Source: Phosphoribacter sp037046615
GTDB lineage: Bacteria; Actinomycetota; Actinomycetes; Actinomycetales; Dermatophilaceae
DNA length: 64,000 nucleotides
Assembly: GCA_037046615.1 (NCBI GenBank)
Contig: JBAOHD010000019.1
Coordinates: forward strand, 62,001-126,000
Direction of reading: 5' to 3'
The translations under genes were made by a program, and so were the position numbers. Under the pieces are notes generated by a model, which ran no database searches, was not told the origin of the DNA, and saw nothing but the letters and a program-made list of their open reading frames with translations. Below, one piece after another: positions 34,470 to 50,190 of the stretch. Position 1 is the first letter of the stretch. Every line of letters begins with the position of its first letter.

Positions 34470-34535
34470 ACGGCATACAGGATGGTTTGTCACTCTGTAT
34501 GCCGTCCCCAGCCCCGTGCGCCTGCGCCGGGGCTG
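34470..34535 (+). promoter_or_regulatory. rplJ leader hairpins (probable L10-type attenuator)
   Basis: Two stems lie in the leader of rplJ-rplL. The first pairs ACGGCATACAG (34470-34480) with its complement (34496-34506) and is built from an inverted pair of the window-wide octamer. The second pairs CAGCCCCG (34509-34516) with CGGGGCTG (34528-34535). L10 leaders commonly control rplJL by L10(L12)4 binding. This region has the right place, but the conserved L10-binding kink was not checked. Confidence 0.45.
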
Positions 34536-34586
34536 CTCTCGTGTCAGGGCCTCTTCGCCGGCGCAACGCTACGCAAAGGAGGCCCG

Positions 34587-35240
34587 ATGGCTACCGCCGC
34601 CAAGGCAGCAACCATCGCCGAGCTCGCGGACAACTTCCGCAACTCGGGTGCGGCCGTGCTCACCGAATACCGCGGACTGTCGGTGAAGCAGCTCACCGAG
34701 CTGCGGACGTCCATTCGCGAGCACGCGACCTACGCCGTGGTGAAGAACACCCTCACTGAGCTGGCAGCCAAGGAGGCCGGAGTCTCGGCCTTCGACGGCC
34801 AGTTCACCGGCCCCTCGGCCATCGTCTTCGTCACGGGTGACGCGGTCGAGACGGCCAAGAAGCTGCGGGACTTCGCCAAGGCTCACCCCCTGCTCGTCAT
34901 CAAGTCCGGCATGCTCGACGGCAAGCCGTTGTCTGCCGACGACATCAAGAAGCTCGCGGACCTCGAGTCCCGCGAGGTTCTCCTCGCCAAGCTGGCTGGG
35001 GCCCTCCAGGCCTCGCTCAGCAAGGCTGTCTACCTGTTCGCGGCCCCGCTTTCGCAGGCTGCGCGCACGGTCGACGCCCTGCGCGCCAAGGTTGCGGAGT
35101 CCGGCCCGGTGGCCGACGCCCCGCAGGACTCGGTGCCGCAGGACGCTGCTCCCCAGGATGCAGCACCGCAGGACAGCGAGTCTGCCGATGTGCAGGACGC
35201 AACCCCCCAAGACGTCGCCACGGGTGGCGACCAGGCCTGA
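34587..35240 (+). CDS. rplJ: 50S ribosomal protein L10 with a PQD-repeat tail
   Basis: L10 anchors L7/L12 dimers on the ribosome stalk. The N-terminal RNA-binding part is typical (IAELADNFRNSGAAVLTEYRGLSV, VKNTLTELAAKEAG), as is the L12-binding helix (about 130-165). After about residue 170 comes an unusual acidic tail with repeats of PQDSV, PQDAA, PQDAA, PQDSE and TPQDV up to residue 217. ATG 34587 has a near-perfect AAAGGAGG. rplL follows after 65 bases. Confidence 0.96.
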   Translation: MATAAKAATIAELADNFRNSGAAVLTEYRGLSVKQLTELRTSIREHATYAVVKNTLTELAAKEAGVSAFDGQFTGPSAIVFVTGDAVETAKKLRDFAKAHPLLVIKSGMLDGKPLSADDIKKLADLESREVLLAKLAGALQASLSKAVYLFAAPLSQAARTVDALRAKVAESGPVADAPQDSVPQDAAPQDAAPQDSESADVQDATPQDVATGGDQA

Positions 35241-35305
35241 GCCTCGGCTCGGACCGATCCATCACACACGCCACTCACGGCACAGATTAGGAAGGAACGC
35301 CTCAC

Positions 35306-35695
35306 ATGGCGAAGCTCAGCACCGAAGAGCTCCTTGACGCTTTCAAGGAGATGACCCTGATCGAGCTCTCCGAGTTCGTCAAGCAGTTCGAAGAGACCTT
35401 CGGGGTCACCGCGGCCGCTCCGGTTGCCGTGGCCGCTGCCGGCGCCCCCGCCGGTGGCGACGCCGCCCCGGCCGAGGAAGAGAAGGACGAGTTCGACGTC
35501 GTCCTCGTCGCCGCTGGCGACAAGAAGATCCAGGTCATCAAGGAGGTCCGCGCCCTCACGTCGCTCGGCCTCAAGGAGGCCAAGGACCTCGTCGACGGCG
35601 CCCCCAAGCCCGTCCTCGAGAAGGTCGACAAGGCTGCGGCCGACAAGGCCAAGGAGCAGCTCGAGAGCGCCGGCGCCACCGTCGAGCTCAAGTAA
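35306..35695 (+). CDS. rplL: 50S ribosomal protein L7/L12
   Basis: A 129-residue stalk protein that recruits translation factors. It has the N-terminal dimer helix (STEELLDAFKEMTLIELSEF), an Ala/Pro hinge (about 36-58), and the factor-binding domain ending TSLGLKEAKDLVDGAPKP. AGGAAGG precedes the ATG. A strong terminator follows, so rpoB is transcribed separately. Confidence 0.97.
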   Translation: MAKLSTEELLDAFKEMTLIELSEFVKQFEETFGVTAAAPVAVAAAGAPAGGDAAPAEEEKDEFDVVLVAAGDKKIQVIKEVRALTSLGLKEAKDLVDGAPKPVLEKVDKAAADKAKEQLESAGATVELK

Positions 35696-35714
35696 TCTCA
35701 CGCACCACCACGCT

Positions 35715-35750
35715 CGAGAGCCCCACCGCGCATCCGCGGTGGGGCTCTCG
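35715..35750 (+). terminator. Hairpin terminator after rplL
   Basis: A perfect 16-base inverted repeat (CGAGAGCCCCACCGCG and complement) with a CATC loop, 19 bases after the rplL stop. It also faces the convergent glcF end at 35766. Confidence 0.8.
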
Positions 35751-35765
35751 CGCGTCCGCAGACAG

Positions 35766-36868
35766 TTACAGGGCAAGCTCCAAGAGCTCGGCGAGGTGGA
35801 TGACCTTGACGCGCAGCTTCGCTCGCCTGACACCGGAGACGAGTTGCCGGTGGCACACGACGTTGAGCGAGACGAGGTAGTCCAGATCAAGGTCGCGGGC
35901 CTGCTCGATGGTCGGCGCTAAGACCTGCTTGCTCATCGCGGGTTGGAGCATCGAATACGTCCCGGCGCCTCCGCAGCACGTGCCGGCAGAGGGCATGTCG
36001 ACGTAGTCGGCCACCTTGGCGATGAGGGCGCGGGGCTGAGCCGTGACGCCCATGCCGTTGCGCAGCTGACACGAGTCCTTGAGCCCGACCCGAGCCGTCC
36101 GTCCTCCGACCCGGATCGTGCGCAGGGGCGGCATACTCCCCGGATCCGCAGCTCCATCGAGCGGCGAGGAACTGCGAGAGCTCCTGCACTCGCCCGTGCC
36201 CGAGCTGGTGGTCGAGGTATGCCGCGCACCCACCCGACGTCGACACGATCGTGCCGGGCATGGCGTCTCCGAGCGCGGCCGCCATCCGCGCCGCCTCCAC
36301 CGAGTTGCCGTTGTGCGCGTGCAGGGCCCCGCAGCAGCCCTGTCCGGACGGGACGTCGGCGTCGGGGATGAGCCGCAGGACTGCCTTGCTCACCTTGGGA
36401 TACAGGGAGCGTTCGAGACAGCCGAGCATGAGATGAGGCCGCCCGGGGTCGGCCGCGCCGGTCTGCCTGGCCGCCAGCCTCACGAGGCCGCCGGCGATCA
36501 ACGCCGGCGTGATGCCGCACCCCGGCGCGCAGTCCGCCCGCCACGAGCGGCGTATGCCGCCCGCGCCACTGATGATCTCGCCACTGCTCGAGCAGCTCGC
36601 CGTATTTGACCCCAGCCGGGCAGACCGTCTCGCACGCTCGGCAGCCGAGACACAACCCCGCCTGCTCTTGCAGAGTCGGGTCATCCTCATCGAGTCGGCC
36701 CTCTTCCAACGCCCGCATGAGAGTGATTCGCCCACGGGGAGAGGAGTTTTCGAGCTTGGTGGCGGCATACGTCGGGCATGCCGGCAGGCAGAAGCCGCAC
36801 GAGATGCAGGCCGCGAGCAGGTCCTTGTCGAAGATTCCGCGCGACTGCGGCGCGGGGTCTGCCGTCAT
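35766..36868 (-). CDS. glcF: Glycolate oxidase iron-sulfur subunit GlcF (frame interrupted twice)
   Basis: An iron-sulfur partner of the flavoprotein below. The N-terminus has two ferredoxin-type clusters (ISCGFCLPACPTY and LCLGCRACETVCPAGV). The C-terminal half has two CCG motifs (GCCGALHAHNGNS and CCGGAGTYSMLQP) that bind a further cluster, as in GlcF and LutA-type proteins. These motifs lie in three different frames: the frame changes near 36540-36590 and again near 36150-36175. Together they make one protein of about 365 residues, normal for GlcF. All motifs survive, so sequence error is likelier than decay. ATG 36868 overlaps the glcD stop. Confidence 0.85.
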
Positions 36869-38313
36869 GACCCGAGCTTGCCGGGATTAAGGATGCCGGC
36901 CGGGTCGAAGGCGGCCTTGAGTCGCCGCAGGAGCGCCATCTGGTCGGCGCCGAGGCGACGCTCGAGGTAGGGCCGTTTGGCCGCGCCCACCCCGTGCTCG
37001 CCCGTGATCGTGCCGCCGAGCTCGATGGCGGCGTCGAAGACGTCGCTGAAGGCCGCCTCGGCCCGGTGCCGGGCGTCGCCGTCGTCGGGGTCGAAGACGA
37101 TCGTCGGGTGGAGGTTGCCGTCTCCGGCATGGCCGAAGGTCGCGCACACGACATCGTGGCGCGCGGCGATCGCGTCGATCCGGTCGACCATGTCGGCGAG
37201 GCGTGGCCGAGGCACGGTGGCGTCTTCGAGCATCGTGATCGGCGCCAGTCGCGCGAGCGCGGGCAAGGAGCAGCGACGCGCGGTGAGGAGAGCGTCCGAC
37301 TCGGCAATGTCGCGAGCCATCGTCACGCCGCGAGCGCCGACGCGCTCGCACGTGCCCGCCATGAGTGACAGGGACCGCTCGACCGCCTCGGCGGTGCCGT
37401 CGTCGCCGAAAAGCAGGAGGGCTCCGGCCTGTCGGTCGAGCCCGAGCCGGGCGAAGTCCTCGACAGCGTTGATGCACCGGTTGTCGAGGAACTCCAGGGT
37501 TGCCGGCACGATCCCGTCGTGGATGACGCCGGCGACCGCGCGGGAGGCGTCTGCGAGGCTGTCGAAATACGCCACCCCCGTGCGGGCAACGGCTGGCATC
37601 GGCAACAGAGCCACGGTCACCTCGGTGATGACCGCGAGGGTGCCTTCAGACCCGGTCAGGAGCCGCGTGAGGTCATAACCCGCGACGTCCTTCCACAGCC
37701 GACCGCCGGTGCGGATGATCTCGCCGGTGGGCAACACCGCCTCGAGGCCGAGGACGTAGTTGCGGGTCACGCCGTACTTCAGCCCGCGCAGACCACCCGC
37801 GCACATCGCGACATTGCCCGCCACGGTGGACACCGTCCGCGACCCCGGGTCGGGCGCGTAGAGCAGCCCCTGCGCGGCACAGGCGTCGGCGAGTTCGGCC
37901 GTGGTGACGCCGGCCTCGACGACCGCGAGGAGTTCGTCACCGCTGATCTCCTTGAGGGCCGTCATCCGGGTCAGGACCAGGACGATCCCGCCGTGCTCGG
38001 GGATGGTGGCCGCGGCCAGGTTGGAGCCTGCTCCCCGTGGCGTGACCGGTATGCCGTGCTCGGTCGCCAACCGCAGCACGGCCGACACCTCGCCGGTCGT
38101 CGCCGGGAGCACCACACAGCCGGGGCGTGCTCGGAAGAGGGGAGTGGCGTCTCGGGCGAAGGGCTCGACATCGCCGTCGCTGACCAGAACGTGCTCGCCG
38201 CCGACGATCGAGCGCACGTGATCGAGGATGTCGGGTGGGACCGGGCGCCCGGCCGCGCTGGGCAGGGTGGTCGTGCGGACGGCATACCTCGGTGTGGTGA
38301 GCGGACCTGACAC
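36865..38313 (-). CDS. glcD: FAD-linked glycolate/lactate oxidase subunit GlcD
   Basis: A 482-residue flavoprotein of the vanillyl-alcohol-oxidase fold that oxidises glycolate or D-lactate. The FAD-binding part shows VTPRGAGSNLAAATIPEHGGIVL, DPGSRTVSTVAGNVAMCAGG, and a GSEGTLAVITEV loop. The C-terminal cap has FGHAGDGNLHPT and TGEHGVGAAKRPYL with active-site histidines. The gene pair glcD-glcF is co-translated and works at the membrane as a respiratory dehydrogenase. A glcE subunit is absent; many actinobacteria use a two-gene form. D-lactate and glycolate cannot be told apart here. Confidence 0.9.
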   Translation of the reverse strand: MSGPLTTPRYAVRTTTLPSAAGRPVPPDILDHVRSIVGGEHVLVSDGDVEPFARDATPLFRARPGCVVLPATTGEVSAVLRLATEHGIPVTPRGAGSNLAAATIPEHGGIVLVLTRMTALKEISGDELLAVVEAGVTTAELADACAAQGLLYAPDPGSRTVSTVAGNVAMCAGGLRGLKYGVTRNYVLGLEAVLPTGEIIRTGGRLWKDVAGYDLTRLLTGSEGTLAVITEVTVALLPMPAVARTGVAYFDSLADASRAVAGVIHDGIVPATLEFLDNRCINAVEDFARLGLDRQAGALLLFGDDGTAEAVERSLSLMAGTCERVGARGVTMARDIAESDALLTARRCSLPALARLAPITMLEDATVPRPRLADMVDRIDAIAARHDVVCATFGHAGDGNLHPTIVFDPDDGDARHRAEAAFSDVFDAAIELGGTITGEHGVGAAKRPYLERRLGADQMALLRRLKAAFDPAGILNPGKLGS

Positions 38314-38391
38314 GAGCGGCTCCCTTCAGGAGCGAGCAGCGGGCACTGGCCCATCCTGACTCCCGTGCCCCGCGGCGTCTAGAGGGGCGGG

Positions 38392-38883
38392 CTAGTCCGG
38401 CGAGCGATAGCGCACCGTGACCATGACGACGATCTGGACCAGCAGCAGCACGATGCACCCCACGGCCACGGCGGTCACCCAGTCCGGCATCGTGCGGCTG
38501 CCGTGGGCGATGGCCGTCGTCCCCAGCGTGAGCGCCGCGAGCATGGTCGAGGTGAGCGTGCCCACGGCATACAGATCCGTGGCGACCCGCGAGCGCAGTT
38601 GCGCCTCATGCGCGGGCAGCCAGCGCTGCTTGTGGGGGACGTTGACGAAGTCGAGCGACATCGACCGACCGATGCCCCGGGCCAACACGCCCATCATGAG
38701 CGCCGAGCCCAGCCCCAACGCAAGGGCGGCGAGCAGGCCGCCCTTCGAGCCCCAGTCGGTCGGCTCGCCGGACAAACCCACCTGCATCGGGACCTCCTCG
38801 GGGAGGGTCCACGCGGCATACCCGAAGGTCGCCACGAGCGCCGCCGTGCTCATCCACCACAGGACGCGGACGAGATCTGCCAT
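38392..38883 (-). CDS. DUF1648-type small membrane protein
   Basis: A 163-residue protein with four hydrophobic helices (about 5-25, 45-68, 105-125, 135-155). Between helices 1 and 2 is EEVPMQVGLSGEPTDWGSKG, the DUF1648 segment found in SdpI-like proteins. A cytoplasmic loop (SLDFVNVPHKQRWLPAHE) resembles the same group. Some relatives give immunity to toxic peptides, but no toxin gene is nearby. ATG 38883 follows a weak ribosome site. Confidence 0.7.
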   Translation of the reverse strand: MADLVRVLWWMSTAALVATFGYAAWTLPEEVPMQVGLSGEPTDWGSKGGLLAALALGLGSALMMGVLARGIGRSMSLDFVNVPHKQRWLPAHEAQLRSRVATDLYAVGTLTSTMLAALTLGTTAIAHGSRTMPDWVTAVAVGCIVLLLVQIVVMVTVRYRSPD

Positions 38884-39064
38884 ACCCGCCAGCGTATGCC
38901 GCCCGCCGGCTCGGCGCGCGTGCTGCGACTGCGCGCGACACACCGTCGCGTGACTCGCCTTGACGCACAGCGGTATCCAGGTCATCCTTTTGCCCATCGA
39001 GTCTGCGCCCGTGGTGTTCGCTGAGCAATCGCACCCCGCGGAGAGCGGCAGGATTTGACTCGAC

Positions 39065-39094
39065 TGGACAGTCATGCCTTGTTTCGTCTAGGCT
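39065..39094 (+). promoter_or_regulatory. Candidate rpoB promoter
   Basis: TGGACA (39065-39070) and TAGGCT (39089-39094) with an 18-base spacer lie 150 bases before rpoB. The terminator after rplL means rpoBC needs its own promoter, and 38884-39243 holds no gene that I can support. Confidence 0.35.
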
Positions 39095-39243
39095 CCTACT
39101 TTGCGCTGCCCCTGCGCTGCCCCCGTCCCGATGCGTCGCTCCTTCCTCGTGCCCCAGGTACGACCGAGCTATGCGGCGGAGATGAGAGCGGCGCACGCCC
39201 GGCAGTGCGTCGACCAGACAGCACGCCTGTGGAAGGACCCCCG

Positions 39244-42200
39244 TTGGCACTCTCGCGCAACGTGTCCCAGAACGTCACCACCGCACGGACGGCCTCTGGC
39301 CGGCTGAGCTTCGCCCAGATCCACGAGCCCCTGGAAGTCCCGGATCTGTTGGCCCTCCAAACCGAGAGCTTCGACTGGTTGCTCGGCAACGAGCGGTGGC
39401 AGGCGCGGGTCGCCGCCGCCAAGGCTGAGGGTCGCACCGACGTCCCCGACCGCTCGGGTCTCGAGGAGATCTTCGAGGAGATCTCCCCGATCGAGGACTT
39501 CTCCGGGTCGATGTCCCTGTCGTTCCGGGATCACCGCTTCGAGGAGACGCGCAAGACCATCGAGTCCTGCAAGGAGCGCGACCAGACCTACGACGCGCCC
39601 CTGTTCGTCACCGCGGAGTTCATGAACACCAACACCGGTGAGATCAAGAGCCAGACGGTCTTCATGGGCGACTTCCCGCTCATGACCGAGCGCGGCACCT
39701 TCATCATCAACGGCACCGAGCGGGTCGTCGTCTCCCAGCTCGTCCGCAGCCCGGGCGCCTACTTCGAGCGCACCCCCGACAAGACGTCCGACAAGGACAT
39801 CTACACCGCCAAGCTCATCCCGAGCCGGGGCGCGTGGTTGGAGTTCGAGATCGACAAGCGCGACATGGTCGGCGTCCGCGTCGACCGCAAGCGCAAGCAG
39901 TCGGTCACCGTGCTGCTCAAGGCGCTCGGCTGGACCAACGACCAGATCCTCGAGCACTTCGGTGACTACGAGTCGATGCGCCTCACCCTGGAAAAGGACC
40001 ACACCCAGGGCCAGGACGACGCGCTGCTGGACATCTATCGCAAGCTGCGTCCGGGCGAACCCCCGACCAAGGAGGCCGCGCAGACTCTGCTCGACAACCT
40101 CTACTTCAACCCCAAGCGCTACGACCTGGCCAAGGTCGGTCGTTACAAGCTGGGCAAGAAGCTCGGTGTCGAGGCCCCGCTGTCGGCCTCCACGTTGTCG
40201 ATCGACGACATCGTCGCGACGATCCACTACATCGTGGCGCTGCACGCCGGCGAGCAGACGATCAAGGGCCGCCGCGGCGGCGAAGACGTCGACCTGCCGG
40301 TGTCGACCGATGACATCGACCACTTCGGCAACCGTCGCCTGCGCAGCGTCGGCGAGCTCATCCAAAACCAGGTCCGCACCGGCCTGTCCCGGATGGAGCG
40401 GGTCGTCCGCGAGCGCATGACGACCCAGGACGTCGAGGCCATCACGCCTCAGACGCTCATCAACATCCGCCCGGTCGTCGCGTCGATCCGCGAGTTCTTC
40501 GGCACCAGCCAGCTCTCGCAGTTCATGGACCAAAACAACCCGCTGTCGGGTCTGACCCACAAGCGTCGGCTCTCGGCGCTCGGCCCGGGTGGTCTCTCGC
40601 GTGACCGCGCAGGCATGGAGGTCCGTGACGTCCACTCGAGTCACTACGGCCGCATGTGCCCGATCGAGACGCCTGAAGGTCCCAACATCGGCCTCATCGG
40701 CTCGCTCGCGTCCTACGGCCGGATCAACGCCTTCGGGTTTGTCGAGACGCCCTACCGCAAGGTCGTCGACGGCCGCGTCACCGACGAGGTCCACTACCTC
40801 TCGGCCGACGAGGAAGACCTCTTCGTCAAGGCGCAGGCCAACGCCGGTCTCAAGGCCGACGGCACCTTCGCCGAGGAGCGCGTCCTCGTCCGCACCAAGG
40901 GTGGCGAGCTCGAATACGTCCCCGGCGCCGACGTCGACTACATGGACGTCTCGGCTCGTCAGATGGTGTCCGCGGCCACCGCGCTCATCCCGTTCCTCGA
41001 GCACGACGACGCCAACCGTGCGCTCATGGGCTCCAACATGCAGCGTCAGGCGGTGCCGCTGGTCAAGAGCGAGGCACCCCTGGTCGGCACGGGCATGGAA
41101 TACCGCGCGGCCATCGACTCCGGTGACGTCGTCATCGCCGAGGCTGCCGGTGTCGTCACCGAGGTCTCTGCCGATCTCGTGACGGTCGCCCAGGACGACG
41201 GCACCAACCGCACCTACCGGATCGCGAAGTTCAAGCGCTCCAACCAGGGCAACTGCTACAACCAGGTGGTCCTCATCAACGAGGGTGACCGCGTCGAGAA
41301 GGGCGCCGTCATCGCCGACGGTCCCGCGACCGACGGTGGCGAGATGGCCCTCGGGCGCAACCTGCTCGTGGCGTTCATGCCGTGGGAAGGCCACAACTAC
41401 GAGGACGCGATCATCCTCTCCCAGCGGTCTGGTGCAGGACGACGTCCTCTCCTCGATCCACATCGAGGAGCACGAGGTCGACGCCCGCGACACCAAGCTG
41501 GGCCCGGAGGAGATCACCCGCGACATCCCCAACGTCTCCGAAGAGGTCCTCGCCGACCTCGACGAGCGCGGGATCATCCGCATCGGCGCCGAGGTCCGCG
41601 ACGGCGACCTGCTCGTCGGCAAGGTCACGCCCAAGGGTGAGACCGAGCTGACCCCGGAGGAGCGCCTCCTGCGCGCGATCTTCGGTGAGAAGGCTCGCGA
41701 GGTCCGCGACACCTCCCTCAAGGTGCCCCACGGCGAGACCGGCACGGTCATCGACGTCGCGCGTCTTCGAGCAAGGAGGACGGCGACGACCTGCCTCCCG
41801 GCGTCAACCAGCTCGTGCGGGTCTACGTCGCCAACCGGCGCAAGATCACCGACGGTGACAAGCTCGCCGGCCGTCACGGCAACAAGGGCGTCATCTCCAA
41901 GATCCTCCCGATCGAGGACATGCCCTTCCTCGAGGACGGCACGCCGGTCGACGTCGTGCTCAACCCGCTCGGTGTCCCCGGCCGCATGAACGTCGGTCAG
42001 ATCCTCGAGCTGCACCTCGGCTGGGCCGCGTCGCCGTGGCTGGAAGATCGAGGGCACGCCCAACTGGGCGATGGCCATCCCCAAGGACAACCACGAGGCG
42101 CCTCCCGGCACCCGCGTCGCGAGCCCCGTCTTCGACGGTGCCCGTGAGGACGTCATCACCGGCCTGCTCGACTCGACCCACAAGACGCGCGACGGTGTGC

Positions 42201-42733
42201 GCCTCATCGACAAGTCGGGCAAGACCCGCCTCTTCGACGGCCGCTCCGGCGAGCCCTTCCCCGAGCCGGTCTCGGTGGGCTACATGTACATCCTCAAGCT
42301 CCACCACCTCGTCGACGACAAGATCCACGCTCGCTCGACCGGCCCCTACTCGATGATCACCCAGCAGCCGCTCGGCGGTAAGGCCCAGTTCGGTGGCCAG
42401 CGCTTCGGCGAGATGGAGGTCTGGGCGCTCGAGGCCTACGGCGCGGCATACACGCTGCAGGAGTTGCTGACGATCAAGTCCGACGACGTGCCTGGTCGCG
42501 TCAAGGTCTACGAAGCCATCGTCAAGGGCGAGAACATCCCCGACTCCGGCATCCCCGAGTCGTTCAAGGTCCTGCTCAAGGAAATGCAGTCGCTCTGCCT
42601 CAACGTCGAGGTCCTGTCCTCCGACGGTCAGGCGATCGAAATGCGCGAGTCGGACGAAGACGTCTTCCGGGCCGCGGAAGAGCTGGGCATCGACCTGAGC
42701 CGGCGCGAGCCGTCCAGCGTCGAAGAGGTCTGA
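39244..42733 (+). CDS. rpoB: RNA polymerase beta subunit (frame interrupted in this sequence)
   Basis: The catalytic beta subunit, about 1160 residues after correction. It starts at TTG 39244 (LALSRN), with AAGGA upstream. The first frame is intact to about 41428 and includes the rifampicin region (QFMDQNNPLSGLTHKRR), identical to the sensitive form. Single extra bases near 41428, 41763, 41776 and 42042 then shift the frame. The later frames contain RVYVANRRKITDGDKLAGRHGNKGV and the C-terminal KAQFGGQRFGEMEVWALEAYGA. Each break can be mended by removing one base, and no conserved motif is lost. Since the gene is essential, the breaks are almost surely technical. Confidence 0.93.
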
Positions 42734-42746
42734 CACAGACACATCC

Positions 42747-42791
42747 GGGTATGCCGTGCCGCTCGCCTTCGCGTGGGCGGACGGCATACCC
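42747..42791 (+). repeat. rpoB-rpoC spacer hairpin with inverted GTATGCCG copies
   Basis: GGGTATGCCGT (42747-42757) pairs with its exact complement at 42781-42791 around a 23-base GC-rich loop. It lies between two genes that must be made together, so it is more likely a message-stability or processing element than a full terminator. Confidence 0.7.
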
Positions 42792-42835
42792 CACGGACAT
42801 CCTGACGAGACTTAGGTAACGAGAGAAGGAACCAC

Positions 42836-46788
<3,953 letters not shown>

Positions 46789-46822
46789 TCGCGGGGATTC
46801 GTCCAGGCGCTCACGCGCCAGC

Positions 46823-46860
46823 AGGTATGCCGTCCGCTCACCCGAGCGGGCGGCATACCT
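46823..46860 (+). terminator. Hairpin terminator after rpoC with inverted GTATGCCG copies
   Basis: AGGTATGCCGTCCGCTC pairs with GAGCGGGCGGCATACCT (one mismatch) around a four-base ACCC loop, 35 bases after the rpoC stop. The remaining spacer to ppdK (46861-47121) shows no other gene. Confidence 0.75.
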
Positions 46861-47121
46861 GTGTCTGGGACTGTCTGGGACTTGCCGGTGACCCGGATGC
46901 ATGGGTGAGGCGCTCTCCGCAAGGGGTACTCACGTGAACGTTTCGGGCGGGCTGCGGAACGGTGCATGACGGGCCGGTGGCGAGACAAATCCCATGTCTG
47001 GTCCGATCAGGACTAAGGGCCTTGGGCCCGGGCGGGCGAGAGTGGAATGGTCCAAGATGGACTTAGGTGCAATGGCGCACGCCCCGATCTGGCCCCCCGT
47101 CTCGGAAGGACCCACGCCCGC

Positions 47122-49849
<2,728 letters not shown>

Positions 49850-49896
49850 TCCGGCCGCTCGCGACCACAGCGGTCGCGAGCGACACGGCATACCCG

Positions 49897-49931
49897 AGAG
49901 CGCCTGTCCCCGGTTGGGGGACAGGCGCTCT
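49897..49931 (+). terminator. Hairpin terminator after ppdK
   Basis: A perfect 15-base inverted repeat (AGAGCGCCTGTCCCC and complement) with a 5-base loop, about 50 bases after ppdK. The next 259 bases, up to the IS256 end, hold no gene I can support. A 95-codon open frame there lacks a ribosome site and any recognisable motif. Confidence 0.75.
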
Positions 49932-50190
49932 GGCCTGTCTGCTCCGTTACAGTCGGGCGTGTCGCCGAGATTGGTCCCAGGTTCAACTAGACAGCGGGGG
50001 CATGGGCGAGTTAAAGTGAAGAGTGTTGTCGAAAGCGGAGCTTTCCGGGGGGATCGCTTACGGCCGTCATGCGGGGGTGTGACGGTGGCACTGGGGGCAA
50101 CGCGGATGAAGTGCGGTTTCACTGAGCGTTGGAGTGGGGATTTTACGTGCGCAGGCTTGCCATGTCTGGGCTGCGGGAGGGTGTCAAGTT

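Noticed and set aside
40500..40600. Possible rifampicin-resistance change in rpoB
   Set aside because: The region reads as the sensitive form, with the usual Asp, His and Ser residues all present.
39169..42222. A 1017-codon minus-strand open frame opposite rpoB
   Set aside because: It is the antisense shadow of a high-GC gene. Its translation is Asp/Val/Arg-rich low-complexity sequence, and rpoB motifs on the other strand explain the region.
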